A stretch of 64,000 bases of DNA from Castanea sativa. Lineage: Eukaryota > Streptophyta > Magnoliopsida > Fagales > Fagaceae. The DNA lies in contig NC_134020.1 of assembly GCF_040712315.1 (NCBI RefSeq), forward strand, positions 6,305,362 to 6,369,361, in the 5' to 3' direction. A program made the position numbers and the translations under genes. The notes below the pieces were generated by a model. That model saw nothing but the letters and a program-made list of their open reading frames with translations, did not search any database and was not told the DNA's origin. Below, in pieces: positions 1 to 11,643 of the stretch. Each line of letters begins with the position of its first letter. Position 1 is the stretch's first letter.

Positions 1-1360
1 CGAACTCCTCTGTCGAGTTGATATTTGACACCTCAACCCCTACATAGTAAGCAGCCTTCTTAGCAGCCTTCTTGGCAGCCTCCACGCTTTCCTTGAGGGT
101 ACGAGCCTCTTCCCTCCCTCGAGCAAGCTCCTTCTTCAGGTCAAAGTTTTCTTGTTGGGCTTTGGACAAGTCCTCGTCCTTTTGACGTAGAAATTTGTGT
201 TGCCCCTCCACCTGAGTTTTCATTATTTTAAGGCTGGCCTCGGCACCATCTCTCTCCCTTTTCTCCTCTGTCAGCTGCTTGGTTAAGTTCTCGTTCTCCG
301 CAAGGGTTTGGCCTAAGGCCTTCTCGGTCTCCAGTCTAGCCTCAAGTTTAGCTGTAGCCTTTTTTCGAGAGTCTTCCACCCACCTTTCTACAGCAAAGAC
401 TTCTTGTATGGCCTGCATTAAAGTATTAAACAAATGCATTATTGTTCAAACGAATCTAAGGTACGTATAAACAATTTTTCTCTAAAACGTAATGAAACCA
501 GTAATGTGGGGGTAAATACGAGACACTCACCAAAGCCAAGTCCCTTTTGAGAGAGAGAAAAAGATGTGGTTGAGTCATCTTGTCTAGGGCATCCATGTCC
601 TTTGGTAGGAGAAGAGGCCGTTCCAAAGCCTCAGCCAGGTGATGAGTGTGTCCTTACTGGAACGCCCTGATGCTGGATTGGCAGGAGATTGGGGCCCCAT
701 CTAGCTTCAGTTCGGGAGACCAGTTGGCCTGTGTATGGCGTACCTCGGCCAGGTCACGGTTCTCCCCACTCTCCACTGAAGAGGCGCGAGTTTTACCTTG
801 GCCTACTTTCTGGTTGTTGTTATTGTTGTTGCTTGAGTTTCTTCTGCCTTTCCCTCTCTGTCTCCTCGGCCTCGTTCTTCCCCTTCTTCTTAAGATCTAG
901 GATGTAAACCTTGGGGTTAGTAGTAGGAGGGGGTGGTGGCAGGATGGTAGGGGGTTGCGATCCAACCGTTCCCTTCTTGGGAGCACAGGTGCCCCTCCTA
1001 TTCATCAACTTTCTAAGGGTAGACATATCGTCTTCCTCGGAGTCGGAGTCGAGTTGTGCCATCACTAAACCTTTTATACCGGAAGTTTCTACGGGCACTG
1101 TTCTTCGTTCGAGAGGATGACGAGATGATCCTCTCGAGGTTTCTCGGCTTCTTCAAGACAAAGCTGATCAATCTCCTCGTCGAACGATTGTTGCGAGGAC
1201 GCAGGGTTCTTCTCGAATGGCTGTTGTTTGGGAATGTGCCGAAAGAGGAATTGCCGCGATAGGGTGAGAATACAATATGATAGAAGGGTCGTCTGGGCGT
1301 TTGTGGTAAAAAAGGAAGCCTCGTCGTGAAATATCTATCCTTTTGCGTCATTGATCTCCT
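1..1360 (-). pseudogene. C-terminal part of gypsy-associated transposase-like protein (acidic/Pro-rich and coiled-coil segments)
   Basis: On the minus strand this stretch continues the ORF that begins near 2180. Around 1260-1090 a frame reads a Glu-rich segment. At 820-1098 an open frame has an acidic start (LDSDSEEDDM), a proline run and a Lys/Glu-rich end. From about 420 down to 1 a frame reads Glu/Lys/Ala-rich heptads (for example REEARTLKESVEAAKKAAKK), a likely coiled coil running off the left edge. The pieces lie in different frames separated by stops, so this is either several exons or a decayed ORF; I cannot tell which. The same order (globular domain, acidic/proline linker, coiled coil) is typical of plant proteins with the 'putative gypsy-type transposon' domain. 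The function of such proteins is unknown. Confidence 0.45.
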
Positions 1361-1672
1361 GCGGTGGTCGTGTTGTCAATCTCTTGGAAATCCTTTGATA
1401 AAGGATCAGATCCTAATATCAGGTGGGCTGCTCTCACTTGTAGGTCTTCGCTAACAAACACTTTGGATCGAAGAACGCGATTGAGGTCCTTGACACTGCA
1501 AAGACTTAGACGCGGCCGTACGTGTTGTTTATTTGTGAAAAACAGCCGAGGAGACGAGCATGGTTAGATCAACAATGAATATCAAAGAAAGGTGTAGTAA
1601 TATGCAATGTAACCAAAAACGGTAAAGTTAATGGGACTAAGTCACAGGTTAGGGAATCTAACTCCTATGGAG

Positions 1673-2308
1673 TCACACTTGGGTCTCCCCATTCGACCGG
1701 GACAGTGAGGATTTGTCGAACCGGTTTCCTGAGGCGATAAGATAGTCATCTTTCATGCCTTTGTTGGATTTGGGAAGACAATATATGAGCCTAACAATGC
1801 TAGATCTGGATTTAAGGTAATGTCCTACGCTTTTAAGTTTATGGCACTCGTACATGTAAATGACGTCGTGCCATGTGAGGTTCGAGCCCATTTGTTCATT
1901 TAAAGCGTCGACACAACCTAAGACTCTAAACACATTTGGTGTGCACTGATCTGGGCATAACCTATGGTTACGTACGTATTCGCTGGTTACGTTTCTCATG
2001 GGAAGGGTCATCCCACCTTCTAGGAATGCGATGATGGGGATGATAACTTCTCCATTTCTTCTAGCGTTACCTATGGCTTCTACTGGGCAATATCTCAAGC
2101 TTACGTTTTGGGGAATTTGATATTTGGCCCGAAAACCCTCCATACCAGCGTCGGTATCTACTAGACACTTAAATCTATCCATTTGGTGGGAGTGAGAATG
2201 AAAGTTTAGAGAAGGGGAGGGGTCAAGTTGGTGGCCGAGGACAAAAGCCGAGGAGAAATGAGTAAAGGAAGTTGAGAACTTACGGGAAATAGTTAGGCGA
2301 TTCTTCAT
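1673..2308 (-). CDS. Putative gypsy-type transposon (Transposase_28-like) protein, N-terminal exon
   Basis: This is a 211-codon open frame. A more likely start than the first Met is the Met at 2182-2180 (MDRFKCLVDTDAGM), because family members usually begin close to that motif. Recognisable blocks are a Gly/Met segment (AFLEGGMTLPMRNV), NHRLCPDQCTPNVFRVLGCV, the DALNEQMGSNLTWHDV block and a C-terminal CLPKSNKGMKDDYLIASG block. These match my memory of the plant gypsy-type transposase domain family (Pfam Transposase_28). It is antisense to the probable 3' LTR at 2677-3446, the arrangement of an accessory ORF in Tat-type gypsy elements. The biochemical role is unknown. The frame ends at a stop at 1673; a splice donor just before it is possible but not proven. 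Confidence 0.6.
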   Translation of the reverse strand: MKNRLTISRKFSTSFTHFSSAFVLGHQLDPSPSLNFHSHSHQMDRFKCLVDTDAGMEGFRAKYQIPQNVSLRYCPVEAIGNARRNGEVIIPIIAFLEGGMTLPMRNVTSEYVRNHRLCPDQCTPNVFRVLGCVDALNEQMGSNLTWHDVIYMYECHKLKSVGHYLKSRSSIVRLIYCLPKSNKGMKDDYLIASGNRFDKSSLSRSNGETQV

Positions 2309-2676
2309 GAGCTTCTTGAAAGGAAAGAGAATGATTAACTCTTAGACTTGATTGATTTATGAAAGGATGGATGGAGATACGGTTTCCTAGGCATTTTGGC
2401 GTGTGGAAGGCGGCCTCGAATCAGAATTATCCCGCCCAAGTTTTTAGAGCGAACCCAGACCGTTGGATGCGTATCTCACCGTTGAACGTGGGGAACAGGA
2501 CGTAACTTGCAGTCATTAATGCGAGTGTTCTAGGTTTCGAAGTGTTAGGGGTGGTTTTAAAGGAACGAAAGGACCCCTACACGTGTGGCAGTTTGCAAAG
2601 TGTGTGAAGGGTGCGCTGTTGGTTCAAAACTCCATTTCTCTCCTCGGATGGGGGGAAAAATGAAGTTTTGAGGGGC
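2309..2676. other. Non-coding stretch between antisense ORF and LTR
   Basis: No gene is seen. It ends in a purine-rich run (TTTTGAGGGGC) directly before TGTTGTGGGG, resembling a polypurine tract next to a plus-oriented 3' LTR. As the region upstream of the antisense ORF it may also hold that ORF's promoter, but I recognise no specific site. Confidence 0.35.
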
Positions 2677-3446
2677 TGTTGTGGGGGGTAAAAATGCTTA
2701 AATGCACATTTGGGCCTTGGGTCTGGTTTGTTGGTATAAGTACGATTTCAATCGAGTCTTCGAGGCCCGGGCTAGTCCGCGCTACAGCAAGGGGCGAGAG
2801 GAGTTGTCCGAGGAGGAGTATCTCCTCGGACGAGCCCGGTAAAGGCCATGGGACGTGCTAAAGGATTTAGAGACGAAATTCTAGAAGATTTGTTGGGTAA
2901 AAGTGTGATCCAAGCACTCGTTAGAAGGAGGAACGTGTGAGAAATACCAGAAGAGAAAAAAGCTACTACCACCACATTAAAGGCCCTGCACCTATCTCCC
3001 TGACCGCATTAATGGAGGAATGACCTCTAAACAGTAATATTCTGCCTTCCAGCTATTATTTGAAGACTTCAAGAAGGTGGTTGATGGGACAAGTATCTAT
3101 GGGAAAGATTTGTGTTACACGTGGAAGAAACAGGGAAGAAGAAGAGGGCTATAAGAAGACGAGAGAGGAAAGAAGGAAGAGGACCTTTTTTTAAAAAAAC
3201 TAAAAATTGTAATCTTTTGCTTAAAGAAAGAAAGGCAATACGAGTGGTCATCGGCTTACGTCCGAGGAGAGTTTTTTGTCATATTTATCCATTATTCGCA
3301 TAGATCGCAGCATTCTAGCCTGTTTATTAACTCTCTAATATCCCTAACCTAGGTTTCAAACCCATACTCTACAAATTTCATTGTATAAGACTCTTTGGGC
3401 CTGAGTCCATCTAGGGATTGGACCGGGTACAAATTGTGCACTTACA
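2677..3446 (+). mobile_element. Probable 3' LTR of gypsy-type element
   Basis: The segment of about 770 bp begins TGTTGTGGGG and ends GCACTTACA, with TG...CA termini. A purine-rich tract lies immediately to its left, as expected for a plus-oriented 3' LTR. The motif CCTCGGAC or a close variant recurs inside. The partner LTR lies outside the window, so neither the pair nor the target duplication can be checked, and the ends are my best guess. Confidence 0.4.
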
Positions 3447-3567
3447 GTGTTGTTGATGAATTTCATGTTTTTAAGTTTGATGATTTCTCGGGGGGGAAAA
3501 AAAAAAAAAAAAAAAAAAAGCTAAAGGATAGACATCATTTACATTTAGTAGTCTAACATTAATAGGA

Positions 3568-3568
<1 letters not shown>

Positions 3569-3615
<47 letters not shown>
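3569..3615. repeat. (ATT)n microsatellite
   Basis: About 15-16 consecutive ATT units, followed by TTTGTTTTC. It follows a poly-A run at about 3498-3519. Confidence 0.9.
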
Positions 3616-4079
3616 TTGTTTTCTTTTATAATAAATTATCATTAATAGGAGTTATCTTTCCTTCACTCTTTTTGCTAAAATTGCACATATATTAGACTTT
3701 ATTCTCCCAATTTCTTCACCGTAATTGTTATTTTCAGTTTCTTCTTCGTAACTTTATTTTTTAATAGGAACTTCTCTATAACTTTGAGTTTATGTGTTGA
3801 TTTATTTTTCTTTCTTTTTGATGCTTCATTGTTTCATTCAAGTTGCTTTTTTTTTCTTATTCTTTGTAAGGCATTGATTTTATTGCATGTGTTTTTTGAT
3901 AAAGTTTATGATAGCTATTTTACTTTATTGAGGGTTTGGTATGGTATTTCACTGTGATTATCAATATGTATTTTAAGAGTTTTAATCAATAACATGTATT
4001 CTTCCATGAACGTAAATTAAAGAGAAATTTTTGAAAGAAAAAGAAATAGTAAATTTGAAGAACCAAAGCTAGTTGACTA

Positions 4080-4262
4080 GTTGATGATGATTGATAACAC
4101 GACTATTAATCTTTAATCACCTCGAAATTTTGCAAGCATGAAAAATATACAAAGATAATATAATCTAACGATGGATTTGTCAATATTCGCATCCAATTAA
4201 AAAATATTGAGTGGTGTAACATTGCTTAGAGTTACACTAGGTGTAACTTGAACCCAATCTTA
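4080..4262. repeat. Decayed copy related to the inverted-repeat element at 10245-10629
   Basis: Shared ordered words include TTAATCTTT / TTGATCTTT, GCAAGCATGAA / GAAAGCATGAA, AACG(A/G)TGGATTT, a Y-rich ATTCRCAT block, AAAAAATA, AGTGG and a GTTACACTAGGTGTAAC-like end. The order is the same as in the 10.5 kb copy. I cannot define its ends. Confidence 0.35.
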
Positions 4263-6052
4263 TATATATATATAACCTTCTAGAGGCAACCTCAACAAGT
4301 CTAGCCAAGTGAGAGAGAGTTAAAGGTGTTATTGGGGTTTAGGTTTCTTAAAAGTGTTCTTGTGCATGCACGGTTCATGAATGTAGGCAAACAATTTGCC
4401 GTAAATTTTTATGTTCTTGTCATATATTTTCCACTTTTATTGTTATTGATTTAAGTCTTGGGTGCTATTTATACTATAAACTATTTATAGGGAACCTAGT
4501 TAACCCTATTCTAATCTTGCGAGTCCTTATTTACATAGTCTGTTTGTCCTGCAAAGGTGCATGTTTACAAAAATCGTGGGCTTTACAACATGTTTAGACG
4601 CAAAAGGGCCTAATATATCTAACAATTCACAATGGGGTAATACATGCCTTGTGGAAATCCCATAAGAATTGATGTCTGTTCAATCAAAGAAGATAGATGT
4701 AGAGAAGTCTAAGGATAGTGCACCCGACTCCTTCAGCAAAAAAACACCAAACTACATTGATGTAATGAATCTACTAAACTCTAAAGAAAAAAAATTTTCT
4801 AGAGACAAATAATGTGCACGAATCAGAGAGAACATTGTCCACAAATTTTAATGTAATCTCAAGGCTTCAATAGCTCATGAATCAAAACTAGTATTCCGAA
4901 GAAATAAAAAAAAATCTATGTAGTTGCATAGAGAACATTTGGAAACAAAACTGGCCAGGCTACAAAAGAATGCTGATGCAACCCACATTTCCAACAATTT
5001 CAAAAATTTTGTATTATTTCTAAATCAAAACCAAGGAAAACACCAAATTATGGTGTTCAACTGCTACCTGCTTCAATTTCTTCAAGGATATTTAGTATTA
5101 GACTGATGTGGCTATAAGAGTGAGTTGTATGAATGATTTCTGTTTCAAAGAACCTTCTGCTAGGTCAAGAATTTAAATCTTTGACATTGTGCAGTAAATA
5201 CCAGTGAACCAAACCCCTAGTTTAGCTAAAAATTGAACCCAGAAGAGCGATCAAAAAGCAGAAGGGCAACCTTTCAGGTTTGTACAGCTTATAGTAGTCA
5301 ACGTGAAGACATAGACAATGTCATTCCACTTCATTCAGCTGCCTCCAATTTCTGTAGGTCAATCCAAAAGCTGGTGCACATTGATTTCTGCAAGATGAAA
5401 CCTGTCCAGCTATGTAATGAAAGGGATAAAACATAAAAAGATTATTCTACATATTTAAAAAAAAAAAAAAAAAAAGTTCAAGAAAAAGAAATCGTTCTAC
5501 AAGAGTAATTATTATTGTGTTCGACAGGAACTAAAGTTGATATTAAAGGAATCCTCCAAGGGTCAGGTAAAATAGTAGCAGTAGTGTTAAGCAGACAAAC
5601 ATGGGAAGCTGATGATGATTGTAATGAAGTTAACATCTATACAAAACAGGCAGCAGAAATTCAAGAATGAAGAAAAAATCAGGGACATAGGGAGAACATT
5701 TCAAACCTGTGTGATTAGATTCAGGGGAAAGCCAGACTTTGGCTATCAAAACTTGCCCAAAAAAAATTCTTTACATAAAGTACTGGGAAAAAATACAACA
5801 TTAAAATCAGAAAGATCGGCTGTCAGATTGATGAAATGTTCACATCGGAATTTTCCATATGTGACAATATTTGCAGATTTTATACAACGTGGCAATATGA
5901 AATTCAGGAGAGTCAAGTCTGTCAACTGAAATGCATTTTCAGAACAGAATTAACTTGACATGAATTCTGTACATCTCCAGCAATGGGAAATGAATTTACA
6001 GATAACTCTTGCTTAACCCCAAAAGACTGTAAAAAGTAAATGACTTGTGTCT

Positions 6053-6334
6053 TCACTCTTCTGTGTCAATGTTATCATCACCAGAAGGCATCTGTCTACT
6101 CTCTGACAATGAAAGTCGCCTGGGCTTTGCCAAGCCTGCATCAACAAGTCCTTCGGATGACAAATTTAATGCAGCAGTTCCTGATGATGACCCCAACAAA
6201 CGTCGCACAGGGGCATCAGCTGAAGATGATGCAGAGATATTGTACGCAAAAATTCCCATGGGGTGGTCAAACTTGCAACTTGGACCAAATTTGCAGATAC
6301 CATAGCGAGAATAGAAGATGCATAAAGGTTCTCC
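6053..6334 (-). CDS. CCCH gene, last exon
   Basis: It begins GGAGAACC after an AACAG acceptor. It carries the last finger (C-X8-C-X5-C-X3-H, ending CKFDHP) and a Ser/Ala-rich tail ending GDDNIDTEE before TGA. Confidence 0.88.
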   Translation of the reverse strand, partial: GEPLCIFYSRYGICKFGPSCKFDHPMGIFAYNISASSSADAPVRRLLGSSSGTAALNLSSEGLVDAGLAKPRRLSLSESRQMPSGDDNIDTEE

Positions 6335-9300
6335 CTGTTAAAAGAAAGACTCCAATAAATATGCAGTAAATTAATCAAAGTTGTACTACAACACAACCAA
6401 ACATGTCCAAAATAAAATCAAAGAAGAAAAAACAGATTGTAAAACCATGAATTCTTATACTAATTTGTTAGTGGAAAGAGAAGACTAAGGGGTCCACCAA
6501 TAGATAGCCTATTGATATACACATAGATACACCACTCCAACCCAAAAGCTTAAGCCAATGAGTCCAGCCATGTACATCAACTATTCACATTCTTTACTTT
6601 TTCCCCCATATGGGACTCAATACTCATACATGCACTCACAACTTATGTAAAAATATATTAGAAATATCCTCTAAAGGTTTCCATAAAGGATCAAGAAAGC
6701 CACAGAACCTCCAACACTGGTGATATCATAAATTTAGGTGTGAAAATTAAGAGACAATTAGGAATTCCAATAATTGAACCTTTATTTTATTTATTCTCAC
6801 ATTTAATAAATTTGCAATGTTTACACAATATTACAGGGCTAAAACGTGGTATGTTTAAGAAATTAGAAATGTTATATATTCTGGTACAAGGCTAAGAATA
6901 TGGGTGTAATTCAAAATCTGATCTACATTATAATTAAGCTTTTGCACTTCACAACAAAGCACATCCATCACCCAATATTCAAAGGCACAGAGCATATTCA
7001 ATTTGCCTAACTAGTAATGGCCTTATGTGTGGGTTTGAATTATCTGCAACTTGTTATGCTTGTTCTTCAGATATGATTTTGTTGATTCAAAGAAAAGAAA
7101 GGGAAGATGTTACAAAATTCTAATTGAATAAAGTTTAAATAACAAAAAAACCAAGAAGCTAATTCCATTGCAATTTGCAAGACCAAATGAAAGTCAAATT
7201 ATTGTTAGATATTTATTCAAGCAAGCATCAGAAGTAGCAAAAAAGAAAGACTAAAGACATTTGGCATAGTACAAAATACAGATAACAAAATAGAAGGATA
7301 GAAGCGAACACAAATAATATCTCACCGGACGTAAAGGAAGACCTATGGGACTCAAGACACAATCTGGAGCAGGAATTAGTCTCTCTCTAGGATGATGAAA
7401 CCGACAAACTGCACCATACTTACAGTCACCAGTTTTCATGTAAAACTGGCATTCAGGTTGGCCAGGTCTCTCAGGAAATACATTCTCCCTCTGCAAAGCA
7501 TAGAACCCTACAGGGACAGAGCCTGAACGAAATGGAGAAAATGTCCCTTGAGATCCTGCACTAGTGGATTCACCTTGGCGTGAGGTTCCATAAATCTGAC
7601 TGTTTGCCACTGTTTGCTGCTGGGTCTCTGAAGACGAAACTGATCCGAGCTGACCCTGAAAAGAGACCTTACAAGTTTCATAGAGAACTTATAACCACAA
7701 CTTTTTCTTTTTTATAGGTACACTTATAATCTGAACTTACATTTATTATAAATATAATGAAAGAAAGAAAAAGAAAAAGAAATTCATACTAAAGGCTTAT
7801 AACTAAATATCTACAGAACAATGTAGAAATGTAAATGATTCTCATGGGCTTGTGAAGCTATTAACACATTACTGTAATGACCACCAGCATATCATCTGGA
7901 TCACGCCCCTAAATAAGATAGATCAAAGAGTTCAACTAAATGGCAAAATGAACACCTTTGGTGATTGGAACAATTCCAATAAAAAAGAGTGCATAAAATT
8001 TAGGAATACATGTGCTTATGTACTGTTACATTAAAATCTCACATATCCATAGGATTATACAAAATGTCTTTCGTTTAATTAAAAGTGTCCAACAAAAACT
8101 TCTGATACATTTAGGGTTATTCATTCAGATTTGTACGAGTGCATAAATTTCTAGCACTTTAATTTTTCCTCAAAGGGTAAATATTCAGATTTGTAGGAGT
8201 GTATGCCAAACTTTATTCTTTATGTGATCATGTGATGAGCATGTTCAAATTAAGGATAAATATGACGGAAATAGAGAAAATTTTAATAGTGAAGGGACAT
8301 TACAACTAATCATATACTTTAAGGGGTTATTGCTAAAATTTAAAGTTTAATCGCTATTTAAAGTTAGAAAATAAGGGTTTCCATTTATTCATTTCCTCTT
8401 GTATTTTATCTTAGAAGAACAGTGAAGTGACGAATGATAGAAATTAAAATATTTGCAATTTGGACTTCATAGTATAGGGGAAGAGGTACCATGTGGATCA
8501 AGGTAAGGATTGTGAATCCAGCATGCATAGCTTATTAGATTAAAACATATAGCTGTATGTATTAGAAAATTCAAAGTGGGTGAAATCTGGAGCTCAAAAA
8601 CCATTGGGTTTACAAATAAAAAAATAAAAAAAACCCCTAACTTCCTTTGATTAGAACCACATTGAAGAAATCCAAAACCTAGGCATTTAATACCAAATTT
8701 GTATGAGTGAAGTTGACCAAAAACCTATTACCAAAATCAAATTTAAGAGAAATATTTCCCCTCAAAATAAGGTAATATAATTGACAAGGAAAAATCTCTA
8801 CAGCTCAAGGCCTCAATAATATATTTCACTATCAAAAACCCCATGTGACAAGCAGCATCTCACCACCTCAACTATCAGTGCCCCCAAATACCACCACCAG
8901 CACCTCCTCACAACAGGTAACCAATCAACCACTGCATTTGACATCATCCACAACCAACTTTCACTAGGCTTCAAATGAAGGCTCAACCTGGATACAAAAA
9001 AGGACTTGAGTTCCACCCATGCTTTCTTATCCTCCAAAGTTAGGAGAAAGTGAGAGTGAGTTAGAGAGAATGTTTAAGCTTTGATATTCTAGTTACAAAT
9101 AGGACCATCATATGAATCATTTAGCTGCCCCTGGCCTTCTTCACCACCACTCCTCCCCTTCCCTCCCCTCATTTCTAGAACTTTATTGTCTTAGTAGGAC
9201 AAAGGATTCTTCGCAGTGGAGGTTATGTGTTGGTCTGGTGGGAGGATTCATTGGGATGCTAAATTCCGTCGTCCCCCTCAAGATTGGGAACAAGAATCCT

Positions 9301-11643
9301 TTGATCTATTTATGGATATGGTCTACTCTTCATCGGTACGGGGTTTGGGTCCTAATCAGGTTTGTTGAAAGCCAGCTAGGAGTAGAGGTTTTGAGGTTAA
9401 GAGGATTCTATCTTTCTTTCTACCCTCCTACCCTCTTATCTTTCCCTTGGAGAATGATATGGCATTCGAAGGTTCCTCCAAGGGTAGCTTTCTTTTCATG
9501 GTCTGCTTTCTTAGGTAAGATTTTAACAACTGATAACCTTCGCAAAAGACGTGTACTAGTTCTTGATTGGTGCTATATGTGTAAGAATTGTGGGGAGTCA
9601 GTGGATCATCTTCTTCATTGCCCCATAGCTGGTGAGTTGTGTTCATTGGTGCTCTATTTGTTTGGTATCCACTGGGTTATGCCTCTCAAGGTTATTGGGT
9701 TATTTGAGTCTTGGCAGGGTATGTTTGGTTGTCATCGTAACATATATTTGTGGAGACTTGTGCCTCATTGCTTGTTATGGTGTATTTGACGTGAAAGAAA
9801 TGCTAGAAGCTTTGAGGGATGTGAGCGCTCTATGTTAGAGATTTTTTTCTACACACTCTCCTCGTTTGGAGAGTGATCTTTTGTCATTTTTCTTGTTCTT
9901 CCCTTCCTGTTTTGCTTGATCGTTGTAACCTTGGTCCTTGATTTGTGCCCCCTTAGTACATTCCTAATGTACTTAAGCTGACTGTTTTTCTTTGCTTTAT
10001 AAATTTTTTCGTTACTTATCAAAAAATAAAATAAAAAGAGAATTTCATATATTGACAAAAAAAAAAATGCAAATACATAAAATCTTACAATTTCCTTCTA
10101 TGAATTTTCTTATATTGAAAATGTTGCACGATAGTCTTATTATCAATTTTATAAGCTACATTTCTTTCAAAATTTTAGTTCAACAAAATTTTTCTTAAGC
10201 TTTTCTTTTTTGTTTGTAAAAGCCTAATAGTTCAAGGGACCAAAATTTGACTACAAACTTAGTTGTAACTTAAGGCTACAACTTTCGCTAAACAAACTAA
10301 CTTGGCTACCTATTTTGAAAATCTAATAATTTAATTACATGTTCTTTATGTTTCTAAAACACGTCAAATTTCATGTCAATCGAATGTTATTTTCTATTCG
10401 ATCAATAAACTTATTTTTTATGTATAATTTTTTACTAAAAAAACTCAAAATTTAAACATTTGATTGAAAACATAGTTATTGATCTTTGATTTTATTGATA
10501 TTTTGAAAGCATGAAGGATATAAGAAAAAAAAAATGTATTCCAACGGTGGATTTTTCAAAATTCACATTTAATAAAAAAGTAGTAAGTGGAGTTGTAGCC
10601 TTAATCTACAACAAATTTTGTTGCCAAACTTTATCAAAAGTTTATTTATGTTGGGCCTAGAAAAATTTAGGGTGTTCACAAATTTTTATAAAGGTAATTT
10701 AAATCATAAATTTTTTATAATTTATATATAATAATTATTTTTTTCACCATCAGGGTGGTCCCGGCATCAATGTAGAGCCGCCCCTGCCTCCCCTCCCCTT
10801 CCTTTCTTTTCCTGAAACTCACCCTTAGGTTACCTAACAAGGCCTAAATGCAAAAAAGCATACAATATTTGCATCATATCATTTTGTAAGAAAATGATGA
10901 AAAGCTTACGCCGTATGCATTCCATCCAGGAACTGACACCATTCCTTGATGTAGAAGCAAAGGTGCATAACTCGAAGGTCCTTGCCAGCGTGGACTGGGA
11001 ATAAAAGATGCTCTTGACCAATTTGTAATTCCTCCTGCATATGACTGCTGACCAGGAGTAGTTGGAGACTGGACAGTTGGATAAACAGTTGAACCATTCA
11101 ATGAAACCATCATATTAGTTGGTTGAGGGTGATGGAATTTACAGGTGTTTCCAAATTTGCATTGGCCAGTTCTTAAATAATAGGCACATTCAGCCTCATT
11201 CTGCAGCGGCAAAAATACAAAAGAAAAAAATAAGAACATAAATTTCATCCATTCTAAGAAGAGAAGATACAACTAGAAAAGATCCATGCCCATTTCAGAC
11301 ATGTGACGGATACTTGCAGGCTATAGTGGTGGACATGAAAGGCCCAAATATGTGGAAAAAGTTCAATCAAAATTCCCAAGTAAGGAATAGGTCATGCAGC
11401 TGATGTGGACCTAACACGGATGGATACATGAATGTGCCAGAAACTACTTAACATACAAGAATGTGCCAGAAGCTGACTTATGACATCCTACTTATATGAG
11501 TAAAAGGAAACTATCTTATTTACCGGGCGAAGTGGATAGCCTAAAATATTTAAGGCAACTCTTCCAGCAACCCCAGCCTTGTCTCTAGGATGATGAAACT
11601 TGCATGTGGCTCCAAACTTGCAAGTTCCTGTCTTCAGGTAGTA
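6053..11643 (-). CDS. CCCH-type zinc-finger protein, ZFN-like; 3' four exons of a multi-exon gene
   Basis: Exons in transcript order are 11643-11524, 11200-10910, 7655-7326 and 6334-6053, with stop TGA at 6055-6053. All junctions are phase 0 with GT donors and AG acceptors (acceptors read CTACAG, CTGCAG, TTTCAG and AACAG), giving 340 residues. The fragment starts inside one C-X8-C-X5-C-X3-H finger and contains three complete ones ([38 protein letters not shown]..., [18 protein letters not shown]...). A Ser/Pro/Gly-rich linker ([20 protein letters not shown]) separates fingers, as in plant ZFN-type proteins of about 470-490 residues with five fingers. Such proteins bind nucleic acid, probably RNA, and are usually nuclear or cytoplasmic. 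The N-terminal fifth to quarter, with the first finger and half of the second, is absent. It would lie right of 11643, where there is a sequence gap. No stops or frameshifts are seen in the retained exons. Confidence 0.88.
7326..7655 (-). CDS. CCCH gene, penultimate exon
   Basis: A 330-bp exon of 110 codons. It starts GGTCAGCTC after TTTCAG and ends CGTCCG before GTGAG. It encodes a Ser/Gln-rich linker ([12 protein letters not shown]...), then a complete finger ([20 protein letters not shown]) and the conserved [13 protein letters not shown] block. Confidence 0.9.
8600..9110. other. Intronic DNA left of the LINE fragment
   Basis: AT-rich, no exon recognised. A CCACCACC-rich patch lies near 8860-8920. 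It may be part of the inserted material, but no boundary or target duplication could be found. Confidence 0.3.
9200..10037 (+). pseudogene. 5'-truncated LINE (L1-type) retrotransposon tail with zinc-binding RT domain
   Basis: Plus-strand frames encode the C-terminal region of a plant L1 ORF2: a [19 protein letters not shown] block (about 9255-9310), then [27 protein letters not shown] and a [18 protein letters not shown] zinc-binding motif of the zf-RVT type (about 9445-9640). The 3' part reads TTCGTTACTTATC followed by an A-rich tail (about 10018-10037), a usual plant LINE end. Frameshifts separate the blocks, and the reverse transcriptase and endonuclease parts are missing. It lies in sense opposite to the host gene, inside its largest intron. 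Confidence 0.75.
10245..10629. mobile_element. Non-autonomous inverted-repeat DNA element (MITE-like) in CCCH intron
   Basis: Terminal inverted repeats of about 33 bp lie at 10248-10282 and 10592-10626. The inner ends share TTAAGGCTACAAC exactly and the outer ends read TTTGACTACAAA / TTTGGCAACAAA. The interior of about 310 bp is AT-rich with no ORF. No convincing target duplication is visible. The size and ends fit a MITE; I cannot assign a superfamily. Confidence 0.65.
10910..11200 (-). CDS. CCCH gene, internal exon with third finger
   Basis: A 291-bp exon of 97 codons. It starts AATGAGGCT after CTGCAG and ends TACGGC before GTAAGC. It encodes [20 protein letters not shown] and the Pro/Gly/Ser linker with [15 protein letters not shown]. 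The next intron (10909-7656) is unusually long because of inserted elements. Confidence 0.9.
11524..11643 (-). CDS. CCCH gene, first visible exon (splits finger 2)
   Basis: A 120-bp exon of 40 codons. It starts TACTACCTG after CTACAG and ends CGCCCG before GTAAAT. It encodes [20 protein letters not shown] and a conserved block ending YPLRP. The first Cys of this finger must come from an upstream exon that is not found in the window. Confidence 0.88.

Larger units (their letters stand above)
3447..6052. other. AT-rich intergenic DNA, no gene recognised
   Basis: No coding region is supported; the short ORFs have no recognisable domains. It holds a poly-A run (about 3498-3519), an (ATT)n microsatellite, a segment at 4080-4260 resembling the inverted-repeat element in the CCCH intron, and another A-run near 5460. 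The right end, from roughly 5900 to 6052, lies directly downstream of the CCCH stop codon on the minus strand and probably includes its 3' UTR. Confidence 0.5.

Noticed and set aside
5612..6369. Plus-strand ORFs near the CCCH stop
   Set aside because: The one at 6040-6369 is a shadow of the minus-strand last exon; the other has no domain.
8813..9037. 74-codon minus ORF as a host gene
   Set aside because: No domain, no splice context in the CCCH transcript, and it lies beside a LINE fragment.
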